Source: Vreelandella olivaria (GTDB lineage: Bacteria > Pseudomonadota > Gammaproteobacteria > Pseudomonadales > Halomonadaceae). From it: a stretch of DNA of 64,000 nucleotides. The notes beneath the pieces were generated by a model. It was not told where the DNA came from and did not search any database. It saw only the letters and a program-made list of their open reading frames with translations. Position 1 is the stretch's first letter. The number at the start of each line of letters is the position of its first letter. Positions 40,097 through 50,922 of the stretch are shown here, one piece after another. The stretch lies in NCBI GenBank assembly GCA_004295565.1, contig AP019416.1, forward strand, positions 2,046,001 through 2,110,000, written 5' to 3'. A program made the position numbers and the translations under genes.

Positions 40097-41547
40097 ATGG
40101 AAGCGCTTAAAGAAACACAGCTGTATTGCCCCTTTGCTTATATCGACGGCAGTTGGGTCGCGGCAGATAGCGGCGAGCAAATTACCGTACTAAACCCGGC
40201 AACCGGCGAAGCGATTGGCGATATTCCCCGCCTGGGTAAAGCCGAGACCGAACGAGCCATTGATGCCGCAGATGCTGCACTACCGGCTTGGCGGGCGCTG
40301 ACTGCCCAGGAGCGCGCTGACTTACTGTTGAAGTGGCACGATCTGATGCTTGAGCATCAACAGGATCTGGCCATGCTGATGACCTACGAGCAGGGCAAGC
40401 CGCTAAAAGAAGCCGCGGGTGAAATAGCTTATGCAGCCAGCTTTTACGCTGGTTTGCCGAAGAAGCGCGGCGCGTTTACGGCGAAACCGTTCCCGCGGCA
40501 AATACCAATCAGCGCATTGTCGTTACTAAACAGCCCGTTGGCGTGGTGGGGCGATTACGCCCTGGAATTTCCGGCGGCGATGATTACCCGTAAAGCCGGG
40601 GCTGCACTGGCCGCTGGTTGCACGATAGTGGTTAAGCCCGCTAGCCAGACCCCTTTCTCTGCAACGGCCTTGGCGCTGTTGGCTGAACGGGCAGGTATCC
40701 CACGCGGTGTCTTTAACGTCGTACCCGGAAGCGCTAGCGATATTGCCCAGGCGATGACTGAGTCGCCTAAGGTGCGCAAGATCACCTTTACCGGTTCAAC
40801 CGAGGTTGGACGCAAGCTGATGGCCCAAGCGGCGGAGCATATCCAGAAGATATCGCTAGAGCTTGGCGGTAATGCACCCTTTATCGTGTTTGAGGATGCC
40901 GATTTAGACGCGGCCGTAGAAGGCGCTATGGCCGCCAAGTTCCGCAACGCCGGCCAAACCTGCATCTGCACGAACCGCTTTTGGTTCAGTCCAGTGTGAT
41001 CAACGCCTTTTGTGAAAAGCTAGCAGTGGCCATGAACAGCGAGCTGTATGTGGGGATGGCACCAAACCCAACATTAATATCGGCCCGTTAATCGATAATG
41101 ACGCGGTTAAAAAGTCAGCGAGCATGTGCAGGATGCCATTGATAATGGCGCTGAACTCTTGTTGGGTGGACATCCGCATCCGCTGGGCGGCAATTTCTTT
41201 ACGCCAACGCTGATCAGTTTTGCCACTGACAAGATGAAGGTGGCCCACGAAGAGACCTTTGGGCCATTGGCTGCTGTCTTCCCGTTTGATGATGAGGAGA
41301 CCGCTATTGAGATGGCCAATGATACCCAATATGGTTTGGCGTCCTATTTCTACTCACGTGATCTTGCCCGCGTATGGCGTGTTTCCGAAGCGCTGGAGTA
41401 CGGCATGGTGGGTATTAACACTGGCGCTATTTCCAACGCTGCCGCGCCTTTTGGGGTGTAAAAGCCTCGGGTCTAGGCCGCGAAGGGGGGCACCAGGGTC
41501 TGGAAGAGTACTTGGAAACCAAGTATCTATGTATTGATCTTGGCTAA
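40097..41547 (+). CDS. gabD: Succinate-semialdehyde dehydrogenase GabD-type (several frameshifts)
   Basis: Aldehyde dehydrogenase of the GabD group, about 485 residues; it oxidises succinate semialdehyde from GABA breakdown to succinate. Starts [20 protein letters not shown] at 40097 with AGGAG upstream. Motifs: [17 protein letters not shown], then after slips [40 protein letters not shown], catalytic Glu in [18 protein letters not shown] and catalytic Cys in [14 protein letters not shown]. The end [24 protein letters not shown] is typical of GabD. Slips near 40445, 40550, 40980, 41055, 41115 and 41455. Confidence 0.9.
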
Positions 41548-41601
41548 AAGCGCGATAGGCGTTAATGGTCAGTGATCCATTAGCCTCTGTTGATGATAGT
41601 G

Positions 41602-41648
41602 AAAGCCCCTTAGGCATGCTCTATCAAAAGAGCGCCTAAGGGGCTTTT
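41602..41648. terminator. Bidirectional terminator between gabD and purH
   Basis: AAAGCCCCTTAGGC pairs with GCCTAAGGGGCTTTT around an 18-base loop that itself has CTCT/AGAG. T-rich ends on both strands suit the convergent genes. Confidence 0.8.
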
Positions 41649-41674
41649 GTTGTTAATGCAGGTGAGTTAACGGC

Positions 41675-43270
41675 TTAGTGGCGGAAGTGGCGCATGCCGG
41701 TAAATACCATGGCAATGCCTGCTTCGTTGGCCGCATCGATCACTTCCTGGTCACGCATGGAACCACCGGGCTGAATAACCGCGGTAATGCCTGCCGCTGC
41801 GGCGGCATCGATGCCGTCACGGAAGGGGAAGAAGGCATCAGACGCCATCACTGAGCCGGGAACCGAAAGCCCTTCATCTGCGGCCTTAATACCTGCAATT
41901 TTAGCCGAATAAACACGGCTCATTTGGCCTGCGCCAACGCCCACCGTTTGGCCCTCTTTGGCATACACAATGGCGTTGGATTTGACGAATTTGGCGACCC
42001 GCCAGGCAAAAGCAAGATCCCGCAGCTCCTGCTCGCTGGGCGCGCGCTGACTGACCACGGTCAATTCGTCGCGTGTCACCATTCCATCATCACGCTCCTG
42101 AACCAGCAATCCACCATTGACGCGTTTAAAGTCCAGTGCAGGCTGCTGGTCAGCCGGCCAGTGGGCGCTGACGTCCAATAAGCGTACATTCTGTTTATTG
42201 GCCACGATGGCGGCGGCTTCGTCGCTGACCCCCGGGGCAATAATCACCTCGACGAACTGGCGGTCAATAATCGCCTGAGCGGTTTCCGCATCCAGCGGCG
42301 TATTGAAGGCGATAATGCCGCCAAACGCGCTGGTGGGGTCGGTAGCAAAGGCTTTGTCGTAAGCTGCCAAGGCGGTGGCGCCAATGGCGACGCCACAGGG
42401 GTTAGCGTGCTTAACGATGACACAGGCGGTCTCGCTAAAGGCCTTTACGCACTCAAAGGCGGCATCGGTATCGGCCACGTTGTTATACGAAAGCGGTTTG
42501 CCCTGGAGCATTTTGCCGTGGCAACGCTGGGTTCGCTTGCCTGGGGGTCAATGTAGAAAGCTGCCTTTTGGTGCGGGTTTTCGCCGTAGCGCATGTCCTG
42601 CTTTTATCGAGCTGCAGGTTAAAGGTGCGTGGGAACGCTTCATCAGCGGCATTGACCTTACGGCCCAGGTAGTCCGCAATCGCACCGTCGTAGCCAGCGG
42701 TATGCTCAAACGCTTTCACTGCTAAATCGAAGCGTGTGGCGCGACTAACGTGGCCATCTTGGGCGGCAAGCTCGCCCAGCACGCGTGCGTAATCACTGCT
42801 ATTGACCACTATAGTGGTGTAAGCATGGTTTTTGGCGCAGGCACGAACCATGGTGGGGCCGCCAATATCGATATTCTCGATGGCATCTTCCAGCGTGCAA
42901 TCGGGCTTAGCGACGGTGGCGGCGAAGGGGTAGAGATTGACCACTACCATATCGATAGGGGTGATATCGTTCTCCGCCATCACCGCATCATCCTGACCAC
43001 GGCGGGCCAGAATGCCACCGTGAATTTTCGGGTGCAGCGTTTTAACCCGGCCATCCATAATTTCGGGGAAGCCGGTGTGCTCAGACACCTCTTTCACGGC
43101 TATCGCATTTTCTTGTAGCAGGCGGAAAGTGCCGCCTGTGGAGAGCAGTTCAACGCCATGCTCAGTGAGACCGCGGGCGAATTCCACAATGCCGGTTTTA
43201 TCAGAAACGCTCAGCAGGGCGCGGCGGACGGGGGTCGCGTTGCTTTCAGTCAAGGAGGGGTATCAGCCAT
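41675..43270 (-). CDS. purH: Bifunctional AICAR transformylase/IMP cyclohydrolase PurH (frameshifted)
   Basis: Catalyses the last two steps of IMP synthesis. The open frame begins at TTG 43253 ([20 protein letters not shown]), but ATG at 43270 (MADTPP) is a better start if one base is missing in the CCCCTCC run. N-terminal cyclohydrolase: [53 protein letters not shown]-like. C-terminal transformylase: [31 protein letters not shown], and [20 protein letters not shown]. Slips near 42600 and 42520. About 526-531 residues. Stop at 41675. Confidence 0.94.
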
Positions 43271-43328
43271 GAGAGGTGTATCAGCCATTAGAGTGCTCGT
43301 GTGCAGAGTCGAGAATTAAAAACAACAA

Positions 43329-43350
43329 CGCCCCAGGGTTATGGGGCGTC
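43329..43350 (-). terminator. Terminator overlapping the fis stop codon
   Basis: Minus-strand ACGCCCC-N8-GGGGCGT followed by TGTTGTTTTT. The fis TAA (43339-43341) lies in the loop. Confidence 0.75.
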
Positions 43351-43719
43351 ACCTTCGATGAGTCCGTATAGCTTGAGTTTTTTGCGCAGCGTGCCGCGGT
43401 TTAGTCCGAGCACATCAGCGGCCCGTGTCTGGTTGCCGTCGGTGTGCTCTAGAACGCAGGCCAGCAGTGGCGCTTCTACTTCGGCCATTACCATGGCGTA
43501 AAGATCGGTCGTCTGGCTGCCGTCCAAATGCTCAAAGTAGCGGCGCATAGCCGTTTCCACTGCTTCCCGGAGCGGCTGAGGCGGTGAGTTAGCCGCTGGA
43601 TCCGCTAGCGTACCCGCTAAAGGGGAGTTGCTCTCATAAAACGCGTCGCTGGCAAGAGCATCGCTTGAGTAATTGTCGCTTGAGTAGTTGTCGCTAGATA
43701 GAAGATCGCGTTCGGTCAT
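43339..43719 (-). CDS. fis: DNA-binding protein Fis with long N-terminal tail
   Basis: Nucleoid protein and transcription regulator. Intact, 126 residues against 98 in E. coli. The core REAVETAMRRYFEHLDGSQT and the helix-turn-helix NQTRAADVLGLNRGTLRKKL KLYGL are well conserved. The extra N-terminus has a Ser/Asp repeat (SSDNYSSDNYSSDALASD), encoded by a near-tandem repeat of a 15-base unit. It overlaps the dusB stop by 4 bases, the same dusB-fis operon as in enterics. Confidence 0.93.
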   Translation of the reverse strand: MTERDLLSSDNYSSDNYSSDALASDAFYESNSPLAGTLADPAANSPPQPLREAVETAMRRYFEHLDGSQTTDLYAMVMAEVEAPLLACVLEHTDGNQTRAADVLGLNRGTLRKKLKLYGLIEGDAP

Positions 43720-44765
43720 GCAGCATAGCTTCCTTTGGCTAGCAAACGCGTGGCGGCGCCGGGGGCCATCGCGTCATTGATCCAATCAAATTGCGTTTCA
43801 GGTGACGCTAACGCATTGAACTGCTGCTTAAGCGCGCGCTGTTGTGGCGGCGTAAAGCGTTGGTCATCGCTGAGGTACCAGCCGACATGTTTGCGCGCGA
43901 TACGCACACCCATAGTGTTGCCATAAAACGCGTGCAACGCTTCTAAGTGCCCGTGAAGCACTTGGTGGCGCTCCGCAAGGCTTGGCTGCGCCATCCGCTC
44001 TCCATGTTGGAGATAGTGGTTGATCTGTTGAAAGATCCACGGGTTACCCTGAGCACCACGGCCGACCATCACTGCATCAGCGCCGGTATAAGCGAGTACC
44101 TCGGCGGCTTTTTCCGGACTTGTTATGTCGCCGTTGGCAATTACCGGGATCGATAGGTGAGATTTGATCTCGGCAATCGTGTCGTACTCTGCCTGTCCAG
44201 TATAGCGCTGTTGGCGATGACGGCCATGCACAGCGAGCGATTGAATACCGGCTGACTCGGCAAGCCGGGCAATGCGCAGGGCATTATTGGATTCGGCGCA
44301 CCAGCCCGTGCGGATTTTGAGTGTGACGGGTATATCAACCGCTGCCACCACCGCATCGAGTATCTCCGCCACCAAGGCTTCATCGCGAAGTAACGCCGAC
44401 CCTGCCGCTTTGTTACACACTTTTTGGCTGGGCAACCCATATTAATATCAATAATCTGCGCGCCCAGCTCGGCATTCAAGCGCGCCGCCTGGGCAAGCAT
44501 GTCTGCATCGCCCCGGCGATTTGCACCACGCGGGGGCCGGGCTCGCCCCGGTGATCCATGCGCAGCTGTGATTTGCGAGTATGCCATAGGCTGGGGTCTG
44601 CCGTGACCATTTCCCCACGACCCATCCAGCGCCAAGCCGCCGGCATAGCTGGCGAAAAGGGCGGTCGGTGACGCCAGCCATTGGTGCAAGCATCACCCGG
44701 TTGGGTAATGTAAACGAACCAATGGCGACTGATCCAATGTTGGCAGGTGATGGGTTTAACGTCAT
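43716..44765 (-). CDS. dusB: tRNA-dihydrouridine synthase B (frameshifted)
   Basis: FMN enzyme that reduces uridines in the tRNA D-loop. Starts MTLNPSPANIGSVAIGSFTL at 44765. The FMN barrel shows NRVMLAPMAGVTDRPFRQLC, IIDINMGCPAKKVCNKAAGS (active-site Cys across a slip near 44415), VTLKIRTGW, VHGRHRQQRYTGQAEYD and VIANGDITSPEKAAEVLAYT. Slips near 44620 and 44420. About 350 residues, a little longer than E. coli DusB (321). First gene of the dusB-fis operon. Confidence 0.93.
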
Positions 44766-44878
44766 GGCATCAGACTTTATTGGTTTTGAGCAGTGAGCGC
44801 TGGGGTGGCGACGAGTAGGCGTTTCAAGGGGGCGTATGATACGCCTACTCGCTGATGGGGTGAAGGCCAATTGCCGCT

Positions 44879-45790
44879 TTAACGCGAACGTAGGCCACTA
44901 AGCCGTACCCATCCTTCGCGGATGACAGGCTCATCCATGATAAGGCCCTGCGCTGCATAGGCTTCGTAAACGTCATCGGCCTGATTGGCCAAAATCCCTG
45001 ATAGCGCAACGCGGCCACCCGGCGCCACATGCCCGGCAATCATCGGCGCCAGTTCAACCAACGGGCCGGCTAAAATATTGGCGATCACGATAGGGTAGTG
45101 GCCGCCATCGCTTAACTGCTCAGGGTAGTGAGGTTTAACGCCGACTCGGCAATAGCGTTGCGTTCGGCATTGTCGCGGCTGGCCTGCAGCGCCTGGGGAT
45201 CAATGTCGGTGGCATCTGCATGGCTGGCACCCAGCTTGAGCGCGGCGATAGCCAGAATGCCGGAGCCACAGCCTACATCCAACACCTTTTGCTCGGCTAA
45301 GTGACCGGCTACGGCGAGCTCGTCCAGCCACTCCAGGCACAGGGCTGTGGTGGGGTGCGTGCCGGTGCCAAAGGCGAGGCCAGGGTCGAGAATCAGGTTA
45401 ACGGCCTCGGCCTCGGGCGGTTCGTGCCAACTGGGCACGATCCATAGCCGCTGGCCCATGCGCAAGGGGTGAAGTCATCCATCCACTCCCGCTCCCAATC
45501 CCGATCAGCGAGCAGCTCATACTCAATGGTCGGGCAGGGCTCACCGGGCATCTGCTCTGACCAGGCGGCCTCAATGCGCTCCAGCATGCTCTCGACGCCC
45601 TCCAGGTCATCGTAGAGACCGGTGAGGATGGTATCTTCCACAGCGGTGTTGTGCCCCGCTCGGGCTCAAATACCGGATCATCGTGGGCATCCTGAAGGCC
45701 AATGGCGGTCGCACCTTCCTCAAGCAGTAGCTCTTCAAGGAGCTCGGCCTGTTCGGGAGCGACGTGGGCTTTGAGTTGCAGCCAGGGCAT
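44879..45790 (-). CDS. prmA: Ribosomal protein L11 methyltransferase PrmA (frameshifted)
   Basis: SAM-dependent enzyme that trimethylates L11. Starts [20 protein letters not shown] at 45790. Conserved: [40 protein letters not shown] (post I), [20 protein letters not shown] (SAM motif) and [20 protein letters not shown] (catalytic NIL). Slips near 45625, 45460 and 45115. The end [10 protein letters not shown] at 44879 fits the family better than the alternative frame to 44845. About 303 residues. Downstream of accC in the same direction. Confidence 0.92.
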
Positions 45791-45839
45791 GGAAGTTCTC
45801 CGCAAGGCGATTTAAAGACGCATTCAGTAAAGACAAAGA

Positions 45840-45861
45840 CGGGGTGGACATGGCCACCCCG
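45840..45861 (-). terminator. Terminator after accC
   Basis: Minus-strand CGGGGTGG-N6-CCACCCCG followed by TCTTTGTCTTT, 37 bases past the accC stop and before prmA, suggesting that prmA has its own promoter. Confidence 0.75.
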
Positions 45862-45897
45862 CTGGGGATACACAGTGCGCTGGAAAGCGCTTAGCGG

Positions 45898-47237
45898 CTA
45901 GCTGCCGAGTTTCTTTTCCAGGTAATGAATGTTGACACCGCCTTGACGGAAATAGCTGTCGCGAACCAAATCCTTTGCAGGTCGATATTGGTTTTAATAC
46001 CTTCCACCAGCAGCTCGTCGAGAGCATTGCGCATGCGTGTCAGGGCTATTTCACGATCTGCGCCCCAGGTGATCAGTTTGCCGATCAGCGAATCATAGTG
46101 CGGGGGGACGGTGTAGCCGGTATAGAGATGGGAGTCCATACGGACGCCTAAACCACCGGGAGCGTGAAACAGCGTGACCTTGCCGGGAGAGGGCATAAAC
46201 GTGCGCGAGTCTTCGGCATTGATCCGGCACTCGAAGGAGTGGCCGTTGAGCTACACATCTTCCTGGCGAATCGACAGCGGCAGGCCGGAAGCGATACGCA
46301 GCTGCTCTTTGACGATATCCACACCGGTAACCATTTCGGTGACCGGGTGCTCGACCTGAACGCGGGTGTTCATCTCGATGAAGAAGTACTCGCCGTCTTC
46401 ATACAAGAACTCAAAGGTACCGGCGCCACGGTAGTTGATCTTGATACACGCCTGACGACACGCTTCAAGCACTTGAGCGCGGGCTTCAGGATCCAGGCCT
46501 GGCGCCGGGGCTTCTTCGAGTACTTTCTGGTGACGACGTTGAAGCGAGCAGTCGCGATCATAAAGGTGGATGGCGTTACCCTGACCGTCGGCGAGCACCT
46601 GTACTTCGACGTGGCGCGGCTTCTCAAGGTATTTTTCCATGTAAACCGTGCCATCACCAAAGGCAGCGTGGGCTTCAGTGCGGGTAACGGTAATCGCCGA
46701 CAGTAGATGGCCTTCAGTGTGTACCACGCGCATACCGCGGCCACCGCCGCCAGAAGCCGCCTTAATGATGACCGGGTAACCGATGCGCTGTGCAGTGGCT
46801 AAGTTGGTGGCGTCGTCGTCACCCAGTGGGCCGTCGGAGCCGGGCACAGTGGGAACGCCCGCTTCCTTCATTGACTGGATGGCGCTGACTTTATCGCCCA
46901 TTAGGCGAATGGTCTCAGCGCGGGGGCCAATAAAGGTAAAGCCTGAACGCTCAACCTGTTCGGCAAAGTTGGCGTTTTCAGACAAAAAGCCATAGCCCGG
47001 GTGTATGGCAGAGGAGTCAGTGACTTCGGCCGCACTGATCAGGGCCGGAATATTTAAGTAAGACTGCGCTGACGAAGCCGGGCCAATACACACGGCTTCA
47101 TCCGCCAAGCGAACGTGCATGAGTTCACGATCAGCTTTGGAGTGCACCGCTACGGTTTTAATGCCCAGTTCTTTACAGGCCCGCAGGATACGGAGGGCAA
47201 TCTCGCCGCGGTTGGCGATAAGTACCTTGTCCAGCAT
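45898..47237 (-). CDS. accC: Acetyl-CoA carboxylase, biotin carboxylase subunit AccC (in-frame TAG and one frameshift)
   Basis: ATP-dependent carboxylation of the biotin on AccB, first step of fatty-acid synthesis. The start at 47237 ([20 protein letters not shown]) is 20 residues into a conserved ATP-grasp chain: [82 protein letters not shown] at 46251-46253 lies in frame between IRQEDV and [14 protein letters not shown]; both sides are in the same frame, so this is a substitution, not a slip. A slip near 45975 precedes the restored end [20 protein letters not shown]. About 446 residues, normal. Confidence 0.93.
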
Positions 47238-47268
47238 GGGAGAGTCCACCCGTGTTGAAAATGAAAGA

Positions 47269-47744
47269 TTAAGCGATAACGATCATGGCTTGATCGAATT
47301 CTACCGGCTCGCCATCTTCCACCAGGATGGCTTCCACGATACCGTCACGGTCAGCTTCAATCTGGTTCATCATTTTCATGGCTTCAATGATGCATATGGT
47401 GTCGCCCTGCTTAACGCTATCGCCGACTTCAACAAAGGATTTGGCGCCCGGCGCTGGGCTGCGGTAGAAGGTGCCTACCATGGGTGAGTTAACGGCCTCG
47501 CCCTGGTAGCTTGCGCCCTGAGGCTCTGCTTCAGAAGCGGGCGCTGATGCGGGAGCGCCTGCAGCGGGGCGGCGGGAGCATAGCCAGGATGCTGCGCATA
47601 TTGCGGCATCGGCTGCGGCTGCCACGAAGCACCGTTAGGATGGCGGCTGATGCGTACTGACTCTTCGCCTTCCTGAATTTCAATCTCGCTAATATTGGAC
47701 TCTTCGAGAAGCTCAATCAGTTTCTTAACTTTGCGGATATCCAT
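47269..47744 (-). CDS. accB: Biotin carboxyl carrier protein AccB (one frameshift)
   Basis: Carrier subunit of acetyl-CoA carboxylase. Starts [20 protein letters not shown] at 47744. After a Pro/Ala/Gln-rich linker, broken by a slip near 47570, comes the biotinyl domain [20 protein letters not shown], with the biotinylated Lys in [17 protein letters not shown]. About 158 residues. Precedes accC by 31 bases, the standard operon. Confidence 0.95.
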
Positions 47745-47865
47745 GGCATAGCCCCATCAATGTCTTAAAGGTAGTTACAAAGCGCTCACGCATAGGTGCA
47801 GGGAGCTCTTTATATGGCGCGTACGTTGCGCAGTAAACCAAATTTAAAAATAAGGAGAACGCAGC

Positions 47866-48056
47866 ATGTTAGCGAACGTTACCCCATTCTCACCGTTAAA
47901 AAAGCAAGTTTTTAGCTAATATGGGAGCGGAGTTTGCCGAAAAAGTGCCAGGATGTCCAGCAACAGCCTAAGGCAATGGCAAAACCAGCCTCTAGAGCAG
48001 AATTAAACAACTGTTTGACGATGTTCGCAGCAAAAGCCGTTTTAGTGTCTTGAAGT
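47866..48056 (+). CDS. Possible short frameshifted gene between accB and dsbD
   Basis: ATG at 47866 has a good AAGGAG site and reads MLANVTPFSPLKKQVFS, then stops. Joining the following frames gives a plausible continuation MGAEFAEKVQDVQQQ and RIKQLFDDVRSKSRFSVL, about 60 residues, amphipathic. I do not recognise a family. Because so many genes here are broken by slips, a real small gene is possible, but it rests only on the ribosome site and composition. The rest of the 330-base gap shows nothing else. Confidence 0.28.
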
Positions 48057-48077
48057 GTGTGTAGACAGATATAGCAA

Positions 48078-49919
48078 TCAGCCGTTCACTACCCAGCGGT
48101 TGACGGATTCAAGATGTTCGTACAGCTGGTCGGCTGTCACTTCGCCTTGGATACGCGCAGCACGAATCTCCTCGCCCTGGTTGAAAAGAGCAGGCTTGGG
48201 GGCCGAAAAGATCGAATTGATTCAGCAATTCACGGCTTTGGGAATCTGTATGAGTGACATCGGCCGCGATCAAGGTGTAATTGCTTAGTGCTGCGGAAAC
48301 CTTCGGATCAGGATAAACATCCCGTTCCAATAACTTGCATGAAATGCACCAGTCGGCGGTAAAGTGAACAAAGGCAGGCTGGTTAGCCTCTTCCGCTTGG
48401 CTGATGGCTGCTTCAAGCTCGGTTAGGCTGCTTACCTGAGTGAATTCGAGTGTTGCTACCTTATTTCCGCTAGTGCTGGAGGCTGCCGCAAGGGGGGCGT
48501 AGGGGTTGCTGCCGCCTTGAGCGGCGCCAATCACCAGCACGATTCCCCAAGCTAGCAGCATAAGCCCCAGGGTTTGCCGTGCCCGTGGCCACCCTGTGGC
48601 TGGTTGAAATTCAACGCCCCAAGCGCCAGTGCCGTGCCGATGGCAAGGGCTGCCCACAGCAGCAGCGCAATAGGTGCGGCCACTAAACGCTCAATCATCC
48701 AGATGGCGACGCCTAGCAGCAGCAGCCCAAAAGCGATTTTGACGCCATTCATCCAGGCACCGGAGCGGGGCAGCAGGGTGGCGCCAAAGGTGCCCACCAA
48801 AAGAAGCGGTACGCCCATGCCTATGCCCAGCGCAAACAGCACCGCGCCGCCCATGGCGGCATCCCCTGTGGAAGAGATAAACACCAGCGCGCCGGCCAAA
48901 GGCGCCGTTACACAGGGCGATACCACCAGCACCGAGAGGGCGCCTGCCAGAGCTAAGCCCGCCGGGCCACTGCGCTGTGCCCGGGCCTGCCAAGCGTCGA
49001 TACGGTTGGCTAAACGGGGCGACAGGTTAAGGTTAAAGGCCCCGAACATGGCCAAGGCAAAGAGCGTAAAGAGCACGGCAAAGGTGATTAATACCGGGGC
49101 GGACTGCAGGTGTGCCTGAAGATTCAGCCCGGCACCAAACAGCCCCATTAATACCCCAACCAGGGCGTAGGTCAGCGCCATACCGAGTACATAGCTTAAC
49201 GAGAGGGCAAAGGCGCGGGGCGTGTGGGGTTCTGGCCGACGACGATCGATGACAAAATCGGAATCATCGGCAGCACGCAGGGGTAAAGGTGAGGCCCAGG
49301 CCAGCAATAAAAACAGCCCTAGCGCTAGCGGAAGACTGGCGTCGCTGATTGCAGCGCTAAAGCGGCTGTCCTCGCTTTGAGGCCCCGAGAAGTCACGCTG
49401 TGGGGTGGCCGTTTCACTTGCGGTGTTATCACCTGCTTGCCAGTTTGCAAATTGATTGGGTGGCTCCGTTTCGCTTGCCTGAAGCTGCGTCCGCTCCGGT
49501 GGGTAGCATAAACCCGCGTCTGCGCAGCCTTGGAAGGTTAACTCAATATTTAAAGGGCCTGAGTAGGGGCTTCCAGCGGTACTTCAAACACTAACTGGTC
49601 GCGGAACACATACACATCGCCCATAAACTCATCGTTGGTAAAGATGCCCTGGGGGATGGTGGGATCACCAAGGCTGACACCCTCTGTTTGGCTGACTACC
49701 GCAAACTGGTGGCGATAGAGATAGTACTCATCGGCAATGTCCATACCGATATAGAGTGTATCGCCATCATGCCAAGCGGTCGGCTTAAAGGCTTCCATGA
49801 CGGGTAAAAATTCGTCTTGGTTGCTAGACGATGAAAACCACTGGGCGTTGGCACTTAGCGGGAGTAGGCCAACAAAAAATCAATAGCGTAAACAGACTCA
49901 GGCGTTGAATAGCTAACAC
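48078..49919 (-). CDS. dsbD: Thiol:disulfide interchange protein DsbD (several frameshifts)
   Basis: Carries reducing power across the inner membrane to periplasmic thiol proteins. Probable GTG start at 49919 (VLAIQRLSLFTLLIF), signal peptide ending SANAQ. N-terminal domain: PVMEAFKPTAWHDGDTLYIG, YLYRHQFAVV. The membrane part has the two redox Cys in FTPCVLPMIPILSSIVVGQ and LVVSPCVTAPLAGALVFISS. The C-terminal thioredoxin domain has HFTADWCISCKLLE. The restored end is HLESVNRWVVNG at 48078. About 610 residues. Slips near 49870, 49560, 49280, 48590 and 48190. Confidence 0.9.
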
Positions 49920-50042
49920 GGTGCGTCCTTAATCAATGGCATCGCAGTGAAAGGCGAATAGCATACCGCAACCTTATACCTCTGGCGTATACGCTGCGGT
50001 GACGTGACGCGGCCCCTAACAGTGACTTAATCCTGCAGCTAT

Positions 50043-50064
50043 AAAAGACCGCCCGAAGGCGGCC
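50043..50064 (-). terminator. Terminator after ppa
   Basis: Minus-strand GGCCGCC-TTCG-GGCGGTC followed by TTTTAT: a stem closed by a stable TTCG loop. It shows that the ppa message ends here and that the open frame running through it to 50039 is not real coding. Confidence 0.82.
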
Positions 50065-50108
50065 CTCTATCCCCATTGGCGGCAAAAAAACTCACCGCAC
50101 TGCAATGG

Positions 50109-50641
50109 TTACGCTTTTGATAGGCGGTAACGGACTTCTCAATTGCCTTGCGAGCAGCGTCAGCGCCTTCCCAAGACTCTACTTTTACCCATTTGCCTTT
50201 CTCGAGATCCTTGTAGTTCTCGAAGAAGTGCGCAATCTGCTGGCGCAGTAGCTCGGGCAGGTCGGTCACTTCGTGGACATCGTCGTAGAGCGAGCTTAGC
50301 TTGGCATGGGGTACGCAGATCAATTTAGCGTCTTCACCGGCTTCGTCAGTCATGTTCAGAATGCCTACCGGACGCGCGCGAATAATGCTGCCAGGCTGAA
50401 CCGGGTGTGGCGTCACCACCAAGGCGTCCAGCGCATCGCCATCGTCGGCCAGGGTGTGGGGGATAAAGCCGTAGTTGGCGGGGTAGAACATGGGCGTGGC
50501 CATAAAGCGGTCAACGAGTAGCGCACCCATGTCCTTATCAATTTCATATTTGATCGGGTCGTGGTTGGCTGGAATTTCGATCACCACGTAAACGTCGTTG
50601 GGGAGATCCTTTCCAGCAGGGATATTATCGAAGTTCATCAT
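50109..50641 (-). CDS. ppa: Inorganic pyrophosphatase (family I)
   Basis: Soluble Mg-dependent PPi hydrolase. Starts [20 protein letters not shown] at 50641 (or the second ATG). Active-site features: [45 protein letters not shown] with the Asp cluster, and [33 protein letters not shown]. The raw frame continues to 50039 through the terminator; a slip near 50118 would give a stop at 50109-50111 after AYQKA, about 177 residues, the usual size. Divergent from the PP2C-kinase gene. Confidence 0.92.
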
Positions 50642-50922
50642 TGATTCCTTGATAGTGCTGTGGCTAGAGTCGTGCCGTGGTTAGGCAATCGTTTCAGAGT
50701 CGTTTTATGGCGAAGAATTATACGAACATGGCTGCCCAATTACCAATGCGACATAGGTTGCTCGTGGGTGATCATTCATATGCCCTTCAATTTGGACGAA
50801 TACGATAGAGACGTTTGGTGGGCATCGTTTCTGCTCCGCTGCGTGTATCATAGGCAGCGTTTATTGACAGTGTTGGTTGACAGTGATGTCCATCGAACGA
50901 GTCGGCAGCCTAGGAGGATGAC

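Noticed and set aside
50039-50108. Extended C-terminus of pyrophosphatase
   Set aside because: The extension reads through a strong terminator hairpin and exceeds the usual length; a slip near 50118 restores a stop at 50109.
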